Below, in pieces: positions 39,287 through 47,739 of a stretch of DNA of 64,000 nt. The DNA is taken from positions 744,001 to 808,000 of the forward strand of contig NZ_CP062788.1 in the NCBI RefSeq assembly GCF_025136295.1, in the 5' to 3' direction. Position numbers and translations under genes: made by a program. This DNA is from Aestuariispira ectoiniformans. GTDB taxonomy: Bacteria; Pseudomonadota; Alphaproteobacteria; UBA8366; Aestuariispiraceae. The notes beneath the pieces are model-generated. The model made no database searches. It was not told where the DNA came from and saw only the letters and a list, made by a program, of their open reading frames with translations. Position 1 is the stretch's first letter; each line of letters begins with the position of its first letter.

Positions 39287-41028
39287 GATCCCCCCCGCAT
39301 CGCGCGCCGGTTACGATAAATCCAGCCGGGCAGTCCCACGGCCACAAGAAAGCCCGCCAGGGGCAATGTCGCCTGCAGGAAGGCGAACAGGCCGACCAGC
39401 CGCCTGTCACCACCGCTGGCAAGGCTGACTGCTTCGGTGGTCAGGGTGGCATATCGTCCGGCACCGATGAAGATGGTCGGCAGATATTCGCCCACGCTGA
39501 CGGCAAAGCCGATGGCGGCGGCAACCAGGATCGGGCGCAGCAGGATCGGCAATTTGACCCGCCAGAAGACCCGCGCCGACGACGCCCCCAGGCAGGCCGC
39601 CGTGCGGGCATAGCGGTCGTCGAGCCGCCGATAGGGTTCCGCCAGTGAAAGAAATACATAGGGCAGGACAAAAAGCAGATGCCCCCATATCAGGGCAGGG
39701 AAGGTGCCGTCAATCCGGGCCCATCCAAGCAGGGCCTGCGCCCCGAACAGGAAAGCCGCCTGCGGGATCAGCAGCGGCGTATACAGCAGCCAGAGGGCGC
39801 GGCTGCCGGGATGCAAACCGTGGCGCTGTTCGGTCTCCAGACAGCCCAGCGTGAGGATCAGGGCAAGGCCCGCCGCTGAGGCCCCCAACAGGACGGTGGT
39901 CACCATCGGGCCGGTCAGCATCTCGCCATGGCGCATCCACATGGTAAGGCCCCATTGATCCGGCAGGGCGGATGGATAACGCCAGCGCCAGGCAAGCGAC
40001 CAAAGCGCTAGCATCAGTAAGGATGTAATCCCGGCGATCAGGACCAGCATGATCCCGCCACTGCCCAACCGGCGAAGGGGGGCTTCAAAGCGGCCACGGC
40101 CTCCCTGGCGGACCCAGCCAAGTCCCAGTCTTGCGATGAGACGTTCCAGCATCAGCCAGACGAGCAGCACGGCCAGGGCCATCATCACCTGCAGGCAGGC
40201 CCCGGCCCCCGCCAGGAACTGGAAGTCGAGATCCGGGTCGTTGAACCAGCGTAATACCAGCACACCCAGCGTCGGGCGTGAACTGGGCGTCAGGATCAGC
40301 GCCACATCCACAACCGACAGGGAAAAGACCAGTACCGCGAAAAGCGGCAGACGCATGGGGCCGTAGATCAGCGGCAGGAGCGTCTTGAACCAGGCGGTAA
40401 CCCGGTCATAGCCAAGGGATCGGGATATGGTGAGAGTCCGGTGGGTCGGGGCCTGATGCAAGGCGCCGATCATCATCAGCAACAGATAGGGGGTCTCTTT
40501 CAGGACCAGCGCGGCAATCAGGCTGATGCCATAGGCATCCGGGGCCAATGGCAGGTCCGGTGGCCGGTCCCAGCCGGTCGCCCAGGGGGAGATCAGCCGG
40601 ATGATCCAGCCGCTGGGCGCAAAGAGGAACAAAAAGCCGATGGCAATCGCCGAATGAGGCACGGCCAGCAACGGCCCCAGCACCCGGCGCATCCGGTCAA
40701 ACAGCCTCGTCTGATAGCAGCAGGCGCAGAACAGGCAGACAATCAGGAAGGACAGCAGGCTCGCGCCAATGCCGGTATAAAGCGAGAAAAGCACTGCGTC
40801 CCAAAGGCCGGGATAGGCCAAAAGCCTCCGCCAGGCATCCAGCGACAGCGTCTCGCCGCCCAGGCTGGGCAGGTAATTGAAGGCGGGCAGGACTGCGCCG
40901 ACCAGCCCTGCGCCGACCGGCAACAGAAAGACGGCCAGCGTGACAAGGGGAAAAAGACGCAGCCAGCGCCCCGACCTTACCTGCTGGCCTGTGGAAATCG
41001 TCGTTGCAACGGCAGAGTTAGCTGCCAT
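39283..41028 (-). CDS. YnjC-type ABC transporter permease (fused double domain)
   Basis: A 581-residue permease with about 12 helices in two copies of the binding-protein-dependent permease fold, as in ThiP and FbpB-type transporters. Each half has the EAA-type cytoplasmic loop (e.g. ISRSLGYDRVTAWFKTLLPLIYGPM and AACLGASSARVFWRVKLPILLRPIL). It overlaps the binding-protein gene by 11 bases upstream and the ATPase by 4 downstream. Function inferred from the operon. Confidence 0.92.
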   Translation of the reverse strand: MAANSAVATTISTGQQVRSGRWLRLFPLVTLAVFLLPVGAGLVGAVLPAFNYLPSLGGETLSLDAWRRLLAYPGLWDAVLFSLYTGIGASLLSFLIVCLFCACCYQTRLFDRMRRVLGPLLAVPHSAIAIGFLFLFAPSGWIIRLISPWATGWDRPPDLPLAPDAYGISLIAALVLKETPYLLLMMIGALHQAPTHRTLTISRSLGYDRVTAWFKTLLPLIYGPMRLPLFAVLVFSLSVVDVALILTPSSRPTLGVLVLRWFNDPDLDFQFLAGAGACLQVMMALAVLLVWLMLERLIARLGLGWVRQGGRGRFEAPLRRLGSGGIMLVLIAGITSLLMLALWSLAWRWRYPSALPDQWGLTMWMRHGEMLTGPMVTTVLLGASAAGLALILTLGCLETEQRHGLHPGSRALWLLYTPLLIPQAAFLFGAQALLGWARIDGTFPALIWGHLLFVLPYVFLSLAEPYRRLDDRYARTAACLGASSARVFWRVKLPILLRPILVAAAIGFAVSVGEYLPTIFIGAGRYATLTTEAVSLASGGDRRLVGLFAFLQATLPLAGFLVAVGLPGWIYRNRRAMRGGS

Positions 41029-42217
41029 ATCGGGTCAGCCACCTTTCCTCGATTTTGGTCATCCAGGAGGGATGCGGCTCCGGCAGGACACGGCCCAGTT
41101 CCCCGGCGCTCAACGTCGCAACGCCGCGCGGCAGATCGTCGAACAGGGCCTTGTCCGCAGGCGTCAGGCGGTGCATGGACAGGACCGTCGGCTCCCCCCA
41201 GTAGTCCGGGTTCTGCTTGCGTGCCTGGGCTTCCGGCGACATGAGGAAATTGGCGACAACCATCGCGCCTTCCTTATGGGCTGCGTTGAAGGGGATGGCG
41301 ACGAAATGGGTGTTGCCGATCGTGCCGCCGTCCAGGACGTAGGACCGCGCGCTTTCCGGCAGGCGGCCCTCGGCGATGGCATTGGAGGCCGCGCCCACAT
41401 TGAAGGAATAGGCCAGGTCGATCGCACCATCGTCCAGCATCTGGATCATCGCGCCGCCATTGCGCGGATATTCCTTTCCTTCATGCCAAAGATAGGGGGA
41501 AAGCTTGTCGAGATAATCCCAAAGCGGCTTTGTTACAGTATCGAAATTATCCCCGGCGGGTTTCAACAGCGCGTCCCGGTCCCGCGTCAGTTCCAGCAAC
41601 GCCTGTTTCAGGAAGGTGCTGCCGGTAAAATCGGGCGGCGCGGGATAGGTGACGCGGCCCGGATTGGCGCGGGCATGCGCCAGGATGGCGGCCATGGATT
41701 TTGGCGGGTTTTTGAGGCGCGCACTGTCATGGATGAAGATCATCTGCGCCATGCCCCAGGGGGATTCCAGCCCGTCGGTCGGCACGGTGAAGTCCAGGAC
41801 CGTTGTCGGCTTTTCCACCGTATCGACCAGGGCGAAATTGGGCAGGTTTTCCACGAAGGGACCGTAGAGCAGATCGGCTTCCTTCATCGCCTTGAAGTTT
41901 TCGCCGTTAATCCAGATGAGGTCGATGCTGCCGTCCTCGTCGCGGCCGGTGGACTTTTCCGCCAGCACCCGGCGCACGGCCTCTGCCGTGTCGCCCAGGT
42001 TCACATGCACCAGCTTGACGCCATAGTCTTGCCTGACCCGCTGGCCGACCCAGTCGATATAGCTGTTATAGGTGCTGCTGCCGCCCCAGGCATTCCAGTA
42101 GACGGTCTGCCCCCGGGCGGCCTTGGTGACGGACGGCCAGTCCGCCTCGTCAGCCTGCCCCGCCACGGGCAAAAAGGCCATGGCCGCTGCGGCAAAGATC
42201 AACGATTTCAGGCGCAT
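41018..42217 (-). CDS. YnjB-type solute-binding protein
   Basis: A 399-residue periplasmic binding protein with signal peptide KSLIFAAAAMAFLPVAGQA. It shows GQTVYWNAWGGSSTYNSYIDWVG near the N-terminus of the mature chain, closely like E. coli YnjB, with FTVPTDGLESPWGMAQMIFIHDSARL and IPFNAAHKEGAMVVANFLMSPEAQA. It is the first gene of the transporter operon. Start at 42217 is used because the signal peptide then begins at the initiator Met. Ligand unknown. Confidence 0.9.
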   Translation of the reverse strand: MRLKSLIFAAAAMAFLPVAGQADEADWPSVTKAARGQTVYWNAWGGSSTYNSYIDWVGQRVRQDYGVKLVHVNLGDTAEAVRRVLAEKSTGRDEDGSIDLIWINGENFKAMKEADLLYGPFVENLPNFALVDTVEKPTTVLDFTVPTDGLESPWGMAQMIFIHDSARLKNPPKSMAAILAHARANPGRVTYPAPPDFTGSTFLKQALLELTRDRDALLKPAGDNFDTVTKPLWDYLDKLSPYLWHEGKEYPRNGGAMIQMLDDGAIDLAYSFNVGAASNAIAEGRLPESARSYVLDGGTIGNTHFVAIPFNAAHKEGAMVVANFLMSPEAQARKQNPDYWGEPTVLSMHRLTPADKALFDDLPRGVATLSAGELGRVLPEPHPSWMTKIEERWLTRYGS

Positions 42218-42419
42218 GCCGTCTTCCTCTTCAATAGCTGGCTTTATGGCGGAGACTAGCTTCACCACATAGTTTTGTCAGCAGGCTATGGTTTGGTTAC
42301 ACAGGAAAGTTACTTGTTGTTATCATTGAATTGTCGCTTGCGCTGGATAAGGGTTCTGCTATAGAAGCGACTGAGGGACGGCAGAAATTTGCCCGGCCCG
42401 CGTAACAGGTTCGAGGGAA

Positions 42420-42601
42420 AGACCCGATGGTCTCACATGTTGTCATCCGACGACGACGACGTCGCCAGAGCAACCGGCAGGAGCCGGCTGTGACCGCGAT
42501 GTGTTGCCTTCGGAACGACCATAGGGCCCGGAACCTGGATTGATGGCCCAAGGGGGTCTCCGACGGCATGAATGTGATGCCTGACTGGGAGAGACCCGAT
42601 G
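42420..42601 (+). promoter_or_regulatory. leader RNA with mutually exclusive pairings over the GNAT start
   Basis: Visible pairings: AGACC-CGAT-GGTCT (42420-42433) holds the leader ATG in its loop; CCGGC-AGGA-GCCGG (42474-42487); GGGCC (42524-42528) with GGCCC (42545-42549), enclosing the leader stop; and GGGTCTC (42554-42560) with GAGACCC (42590-42596), which covers the GNAT ribosome binding site GGGAGAG. GGTCTC at 42429-42434 competes for the same GAGACC. A stalled ribosome in the arginine run would change which pairing forms. Confidence 0.5.
42427..42543 (+). CDS. 38-residue leader peptide with six-arginine run (candidate attenuator)
   Basis: An upstream reading frame with a strong GAGGG site 9 bases before ATG. 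Codons 8-13 (42448-42465) are CGA CGA CGA CGA CGT CGC, six arginines in a row, four of them the rare, slowly read CGA. Two more basic residues follow. The frame ends TGA at 42541, 55 bases before the GNAT start. Too short for normal gene finders. The codon run and the adjoining complementary segments (see 42545-42601) point to a ribosome-stalling or attenuation leader, comparable in concept with arginine/ornithine-sensing leaders, but the identity is not established. Confidence 0.6.
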   Translation: MVSHVVIRRRRRRQSNRQEPAVTAMCCLRNDHRARNLD

Positions 42602-43126
42602 ACCTACTTGATTGATCTGCAAAAAACCGGTGATGCTGCTGCTGTAGAGCGGCTGATCGAGACCTGTTTCGGCCCCAACCGGAACAAACGGACCGTCTAT
42701 GCCTTCCGGGACGGCATCCCTCCCTATCCTGAATTCTGCTTTGTTGTGCGTGATGACGACGGTGAACTGGTCGCCAGCCTCCGCTTCTGGCCGGTGCAAC
42801 TGCCGGACGGGCGGGTCCTGCCGTTGCTGGGGCCGCTGGCGGTGGAACAGGCGTTGCGGGGCAAAGGGGTCGGCAAGGCGCTGTTGCGTCACGGGATCGA
42901 GGCTGTGCGGCAGGCGGGGCATGATGGCATTCTGATCATCGGCGACCCGGCCTATTATACCCAGTTCGGTTTTTCGGAAAGCCATGCGGTGGCCATGGAA
43001 ATGCCGGGGTCGGTTCATCCGCTGACCTTCATGGCGCTGGATTTCGAACGGGATGGTTCTGTGCCTTTGAAGACGGTTGAGGGTGTGGTCACGCCGGTGC
43101 CGTCTGTGATCGAACGACAGGCCTAG
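42599..43126 (+). CDS. GNAT N-acetyltransferase (YhbS-like)
   Basis: A 175-residue acetyltransferase of the YhbS branch of the GNAT superfamily. The acetyl-CoA binding motif is GPLAVEQALRGKGVGKALLRHGIEAVRQAG (Q/R-x-x-G-x-G/A present), with GILIIGDPAYYTQFGFSES after it. Start is ATG at 42599 with GGGAGAG upstream; the surrounding bases closely resemble the start region of the leader peptide. The long structured leader makes translational control likely. Acceptor unknown; some alphaproteobacteria have a GNAT beside ornithine decarboxylase, which is why polyamine metabolism is a possible link. Confidence 0.9.
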   Translation: MTYLIDLQKTGDAAAVERLIETCFGPNRNKRTVYAFRDGIPPYPEFCFVVRDDDGELVASLRFWPVQLPDGRVLPLLGPLAVEQALRGKGVGKALLRHGIEAVRQAGHDGILIIGDPAYYTQFGFSESHAVAMEMPGSVHPLTFMALDFERDGSVPLKTVEGVVTPVPSVIERQA

Positions 43127-43264
43127 GGCCAAAGCGGCAACATTTCCTTTGGCTGCGAACTGACTCTGGACAGCATCGGGACAAGCGGTTTATTAACGGT
43201 TGTCGACCAATTGCATGATACAATGCAGTGACCTTGGGGGGAATTGGCCAGGGATTGCTACAAC

Positions 43265-45046
43265 ATGCCGACCGCCCCTTCGAATCCGTCACGAATCCGG
43301 CGAAATATTCTGATCTATACCAGTCTCGGGGCTTTTTGCGTCGCGATGATCACGGCGGTGGTACTGGCCTATCCCCTTTACCTGAAACAACGGGACCACA
43401 GTCGCAGCGCGCTGGAGCATGTCGCGCGGCTTGAGGCGGTGAGCCTGGCCGAATACAGCCACCGCCTGCGGGAAGTGGCGCTTCAGGTTGCTGCCGACAC
43501 GCGGGCCCGGCTGGTGCTGGAGGACTATAACCGGCACAAGATAACGAAGACGGCTGTGCAGGCGATGCTTCGCCCGGTTCTCACGGATGCCCTGGTCCAG
43601 GGCGAGGACGTTGTTGGCATTCAGCGCGTCGATGCCAACCATAACCGGCTGGTCTCCGTAGGCGAGAGGATTGACCCGTTGTTCTGGCCGCCGGTGCCCG
43701 GCCCGGAACAGGGGATGACGGTGGCGGGGCCGGTTGCCGTGAACGGGCAATGGCGTCTGATTGTACGGTCGTTGATTCGTGTACCCGGAGAAAAAGAACC
43801 GCTTGGCACGGATATTCTATCGTTTTCGTCCGACGGACTGGCCCGCGTCCTGGCGCAAGGCCATGCGCAGGCACAGGGCAGCCTTGCCGTCCTTGCCGCC
43901 CGGGTGAACGGAGACTGGCGTTTCCTCCAGGGACAGGAAAACGGCCAGTTGGTGGATCTTGCCATGTTCCGGCGGTTCAACGCCCGTCCCGCTCTTACGG
44001 ACCGCCTGTTGGTGGGGGCGTCGCCGACCGGCTATTACGAGGATGGTGACGTCGGGTTTGCGCCCGCCGTCGTGCCCGGTACGGACTGGCATGTCATGGT
44101 GCGGCGGGCGATTGAATCCCGTTATGGCGCGTTTTACAGCGCCTTGCGCCTGTCTGTCGCCGTGGCGGCGGTGCTGGCCGCTCTTGGCGCGCTTGTGGCC
44201 CTGGTTCTGACCCGGTCGCTGTCGGTTGTGCCGGAAAAAGAGGCGGTGGCGCAGGACGGGCGGATCGCAGAAAAGACCCGCAGCCTGATGGATATCACAG
44301 AGGAATTGAAATCGGCGCGAGAAGACGCCGAGGAGGCAAGCCGGGTCAAGTCGCGCTTTCTGGCGACGACCAGCCAGGAATTGCGCACCCCGTTGAGCGC
44401 CATCCGGGGATATGCGGAACTGATCAGCAACCCGTCGCCGTCGGATGCCAATCTGGAGCGTCTGGCCTATTTCGGCTATCGCATATACGAGACCTCCGAC
44501 CAGATCATGTCGATGATCGACAACCTTCTGGATTTTTCGAAAGTGGAGGCGGGCAAGGTCCGGCTCGCCATGGATGATGTTTCCCTGCGCGATGTGCTGG
44601 GCATGTCGATGCGACTGGTGGAACCCATGGCACGGGAACGGAAGATCGACCTGTCGCTGACGATCGACCCGACGCTCGACATCATCCAGGCCGACCGGGA
44701 AGCCCTGTCCCGGATGGTGGGTAATCTGTTGAGTAATGCGGTTAAATTCACAGACCCGTCGGGCCACGTTGCGTTGTCTGCATCCCGTGGTGAGGGAGGG
44801 GCGCTGGAAATCGAGGTCTCCGACACCGGGCGCGGTATGAGCGCAGGACAGCTCAGGAAGGCCCTCAGGCCTTTTGAACAGGCCGATATCGGCGTTGCGC
44901 GGCAATATCCCGGAACGGGCCTCGGCCTGGCGTTGGTCAACGGGCTGGTCGCGCTGCATGGCGGGCGGCTTGTCCTTGAAAGCGAGCCGGGTGCCGGCAC
45001 CAGGGCACGCCTGGTATTTCCCGACCAACAGGCAGTTGCGGCCTGA
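43265..45046 (+). CDS. membrane histidine-kinase-like protein with Gln in place of the catalytic His
   Basis: A 593-residue sensor. Membrane helices at about 15-36 and 285-308 bracket a periplasmic double-Cache-like domain. The HisKA segment reads SRFLATTSQELRTPLSAIRGYAEL: where the family has His before E-L-R-T-P, codon CAG at 44375 gives Gln371. The ATPase half is complete: REALSRMVGNLLSNAVKFT (N box), VSDTGRGMS (G1), PFEQAD (F box), GTGLGLALVNGL (G2). So ATP binding may persist but autophosphorylation should not. An in-frame TTG at 43244 could extend the N-terminus. No response regulator adjoins. Confidence 0.88.
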   Translation: MPTAPSNPSRIRRNILIYTSLGAFCVAMITAVVLAYPLYLKQRDHSRSALEHVARLEAVSLAEYSHRLREVALQVAADTRARLVLEDYNRHKITKTAVQAMLRPVLTDALVQGEDVVGIQRVDANHNRLVSVGERIDPLFWPPVPGPEQGMTVAGPVAVNGQWRLIVRSLIRVPGEKEPLGTDILSFSSDGLARVLAQGHAQAQGSLAVLAARVNGDWRFLQGQENGQLVDLAMFRRFNARPALTDRLLVGASPTGYYEDGDVGFAPAVVPGTDWHVMVRRAIESRYGAFYSALRLSVAVAAVLAALGALVALVLTRSLSVVPEKEAVAQDGRIAEKTRSLMDITEELKSAREDAEEASRVKSRFLATTSQELRTPLSAIRGYAELISNPSPSDANLERLAYFGYRIYETSDQIMSMIDNLLDFSKVEAGKVRLAMDDVSLRDVLGMSMRLVEPMARERKIDLSLTIDPTLDIIQADREALSRMVGNLLSNAVKFTDPSGHVALSASRGEGGALEIEVSDTGRGMSAGQLRKALRPFEQADIGVARQYPGTGLGLALVNGLVALHGGRLVLESEPGAGTRARLVFPDQQAVAA

Positions 45047-45084
45047 CCAGAATTCAGTTGAAACCTTTCTATGTCTCGATTAAT

Positions 45085-45096
45085 CCCTTTAAAGGG
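45085..45096. repeat. 12-base perfect palindrome before the YjgN gene
   Basis: CCCTTTAAAGGG lies in the 88-base gap, 39 bases before the YjgN ATG; a possible operator. Confidence 0.3.
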
Positions 45097-45134
45097 GCAA
45101 CATGATGGTATCGGGGTAAAGAGGGGACAATTTC

Positions 45135-46412
45135 ATGCGGGTCATTCCTGAAGCGGGTGCCGTGCCGCCCAATGGCGGGCCGGAAAAGCGCGCCCTGCCA
45201 CAACGTTTCAAGTTTCACGGACAGCGCAAGACGCTGGCCTGGATGGTTTTCAAATACGGCATCCTGACATTGCTGACCTTGGGGATTTATCGCTTTTGGG
45301 CCAAGACCCATCTGCGGCGTTACCTTTGGGGCGCGACCGAATTCGACGGTGACCGGTTCGAATGGCACGGCACGGTCAAGGAATTGTTCCTGGGCTTCCT
45401 CATTGCCATGGCGATCCTGTTGCCGATTCTGATCGGTGACAGCCTGATTCGTTCGGCGCTTGTGACGTCACCGGCGGCCTTTTCGGTCTACAGTTTTGTC
45501 TACGGCATCGCCCTTCTGTTCCTGTTCAATTTCGCCTTTTACCGCATGTGGCGCTATCGCCTGACGCGGACCTCCTGGCGGTCGATCCGCTTCAATATGT
45601 CGGGGTCTGCGTCAAACTATGCCCTGCAAGCGATCCTGTGGTCGTTCCTGACGGGAATCACGGCGGGACTGGCCTATCCCTGGATGCAGGCGGCCCTGAT
45701 CCGCAAGCGTTTGAACGAGACGGAAGTCGGTGGTTCGGAGGTGACCTGTACTCTGACCGGTGGGCAGCTCTTCCCCCGCTTCCTGCTATGCTATTTCCTG
45801 GCGGCCATGGCCATCGTGATCCCCGTATTCGTCTTCAGCCTCCTGGTGGGGATGGTGGCCGCCCTGTCCGATGTCTTCGCGGACGGCAGTTCGGACACCA
45901 TAATGGCGGTCAGCTTCATCGGAACCTTTGGCGGGATGTTGCTGATTGCCCCTCTGCTGGTGGCTGTGTTTCTGTTTTACCGTGTCTTCGCCTATCGCAA
46001 GATGCTGGAGGCAACAAAGCTTGGCTCGGTGGGGGTGTATGCATCGGTCCCGATGGGGCCGCTGGTCTGGTCCGCGATCGTGACCGGCTTCCTGATTGTC
46101 CTGATCCTGGCAATCCCCTTCGGCGGCTCGCTTCTGGCGCTGTTCTCGGGTGAATTGTTCGGTGGCGGGGATGACATGGCTCTGGCCGGGGTTTCCATTG
46201 CCATCGGGCTCGGGATGATCTCGACGCTGCTGGTGATGCCGCTGATCTCGACGATCTCCATGGCGGGCTTTGCCTTCACGGCGATCCGAACCTTCCTGCA
46301 TGGCACAGTGGTTGAAAATCCGTCTGATTTGAGCGAGCTTGTCCAGAACGCCGGGCCGGTGCCGACAACCGGCGAAGGCTTTGCGGATGCACTGGATATA
46401 GGGGCCTTTTAA
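45135..46412 (+). CDS. YjgN family (DUF898) membrane protein
   Basis: A 425-residue membrane protein of the YjgN/DUF898 family with about 10 predicted helices. The N-terminal KFHGQRKTLAWMVFKYGILTLLTLGIYRFWAKTHLRRYLW and the mid-chain LTRTSWRSIRFNMSGSASNYALQAILWSFLTGITAGLAYPWMQA are the family's repeated signatures. GAGGGGA precedes the ATG. The next gene, 2 bases away, is an M48 peptidase; the two are paired in many proteobacteria, which suggests a joint role in membrane protein turnover or envelope maintenance. No direct function is known. Confidence 0.9.
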   Translation: MRVIPEAGAVPPNGGPEKRALPQRFKFHGQRKTLAWMVFKYGILTLLTLGIYRFWAKTHLRRYLWGATEFDGDRFEWHGTVKELFLGFLIAMAILLPILIGDSLIRSALVTSPAAFSVYSFVYGIALLFLFNFAFYRMWRYRLTRTSWRSIRFNMSGSASNYALQAILWSFLTGITAGLAYPWMQAALIRKRLNETEVGGSEVTCTLTGGQLFPRFLLCYFLAAMAIVIPVFVFSLLVGMVAALSDVFADGSSDTIMAVSFIGTFGGMLLIAPLLVAVFLFYRVFAYRKMLEATKLGSVGVYASVPMGPLVWSAIVTGFLIVLILAIPFGGSLLALFSGELFGGGDDMALAGVSIAIGLGMISTLLVMPLISTISMAGFAFTAIRTFLHGTVVENPSDLSELVQNAGPVPTTGEGFADALDIGAF

Positions 46413-46414
46413 CC

Positions 46415-47500
46415 ATGGATGATCGTCAGCCGACCGCCGTTTTCAACGATGGCAAGACCGCCAAAGCCCAGGCGGTCCGGCTGTCGTGGAGCGAAAATGC
46501 GCTGACGATCCTGGATCAGGACGGCGGGCTGGTTGCGAAATGGCCACTGCCGGAAATCCGGGCGGTCCCGATCCCCCATGGCAGCGGTGAGGTCCGCGTC
46601 GCCCTGGGGCATGGTCCGGGGGCGCGGCTGACGGTACGGGATGCCGATGACATCGCGCATCTGGAGGCGGTCTGTGCCGATCTGCACGCCAGGCCCGGCC
46701 GGGAAAGCGGCTGGTGGAAGCCCTATCTGGGTTGGGGGTCGGCGGCGGTGGTTTCCGTCGTGGTGATCTTCACCGTCATCATTCCCCAGCTTTCCGCCCA
46801 ACTGGCGAAGATCGTTCCCTGGCCCTGGGAGGTTGCGCTCACCGAACAGGTGGAGCCGCAATTGCTTCAGGTTTTCGGGGGTAAGGGCAAAGGCTATTGC
46901 GACGGGCCGGGACTGTCGGTTCTGCGCGACCGGGTGGAGCATCTGGCGGCGGTCACCGGCTTTGGCCATGACATCAACCTCAGCGTGGTCGACAGCCCGA
47001 TTGCCAATGCCGTGGCCCTGCCCGGCGGGCGCATTCTGGTCTTCCGGGGCCTGATCGACCTGGCGGACGACCCCAATGCGGTGGTCGCCGTGCTGGCCCA
47101 TGAATTGGGCCATGCCACCTATCGTCACGGCATGGCCGGTGTCATCCAGTCCTCTGCGACGGCGGCCCTGATCAGCCTTGTCCTGGGCGATGTGACGGGC
47201 GGGGCGGCAATCACCTATGTGGCCGAAACCCTGATCGACACCTCCTATTCGCGGGATATGGAACGCCAGGCCGACCAGTTCGCGCTGGACAGCATGGCCG
47301 AGGCCGATTGGGATGCCGCCCCGCTGGCGGGCCTGCTGACAAAGCTCGAAGAGGCCAATGGCGGGGCGAAGGACATGGACTGGATGTCCAGCCATCCGGC
47401 AACTGAAGACCGCGCGCAAGAAATCAAGAACGCCACGCACGGCACGGGCCGCAGCATGTCGGAACGGGAATGGAAAGAGGTGCGCGCGCTCTGCGGCTGA
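46415..47500 (+). CDS. M48-family metallopeptidase paired with YjgN
   Basis: A 361-residue membrane protease. A hydrophobic helix (about 110-130) precedes a zinc peptidase domain with VLAHELGHATYRHGM (HExxH) and the downstream Glu ligand in SYSRDMERQADQFALDSM. The N-terminal 90 residues are a DUF-type beta domain seen in this M48 subgroup. It starts 2 bases after the YjgN gene. It resembles HtpX/BepA-like quality-control proteases by motif only. Confidence 0.92.
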   Translation: MDDRQPTAVFNDGKTAKAQAVRLSWSENALTILDQDGGLVAKWPLPEIRAVPIPHGSGEVRVALGHGPGARLTVRDADDIAHLEAVCADLHARPGRESGWWKPYLGWGSAAVVSVVVIFTVIIPQLSAQLAKIVPWPWEVALTEQVEPQLLQVFGGKGKGYCDGPGLSVLRDRVEHLAAVTGFGHDINLSVVDSPIANAVALPGGRILVFRGLIDLADDPNAVVAVLAHELGHATYRHGMAGVIQSSATAALISLVLGDVTGGAAITYVAETLIDTSYSRDMERQADQFALDSMAEADWDAAPLAGLLTKLEEANGGAKDMDWMSSHPATEDRAQEIKNATHGTGRSMSEREWKEVRALCG

Positions 47501-47564
47501 TTGACCCGCGCCATGCGGTTCTTACTTGTGCCCGCCAAAAACCTGTCCTATATAGCGCGGAGAC

Positions 47565-47638
47565 GCGGGTGTAGCTCAATGGTAGAGCAGAAGCTTCCCA
47601 AGCTTACGACGAGGGTTCGATTCCCTTCACCCGCTCCA
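47565..47638 (+). tRNA. tRNA-Gly(CCC)
   Basis: 74 bases including CCA. Acceptor GCGGGTG pairs with CACCCGC (47628-47634); D stem GCTC/GAGC; anticodon loop TTCCCAA gives CCC (codon GGG); T stem GAGGG/CCCTT closes TTCGATT. The outermost anticodon-stem pair (27-43) is G-A rather than Watson-Crick. No clear terminator follows. Confidence 0.95.
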
Positions 47639-47739
47639 ATCCCTCCCGGAAAAAGTGCTTATCTCCGAGACATGGTTGCTTTTCGCAGTCCTGTTGACGC
47701 ATCTTGTCGTCATCGGGAATGAGGAACTGGGATAAGGCA

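Noticed and set aside
42218-42426. TPP riboswitch for the thiamine-like transporter
   Set aside because: No CUGAGA or ACCUGAUCUGG-type core on the minus strand upstream of the binding-protein gene.
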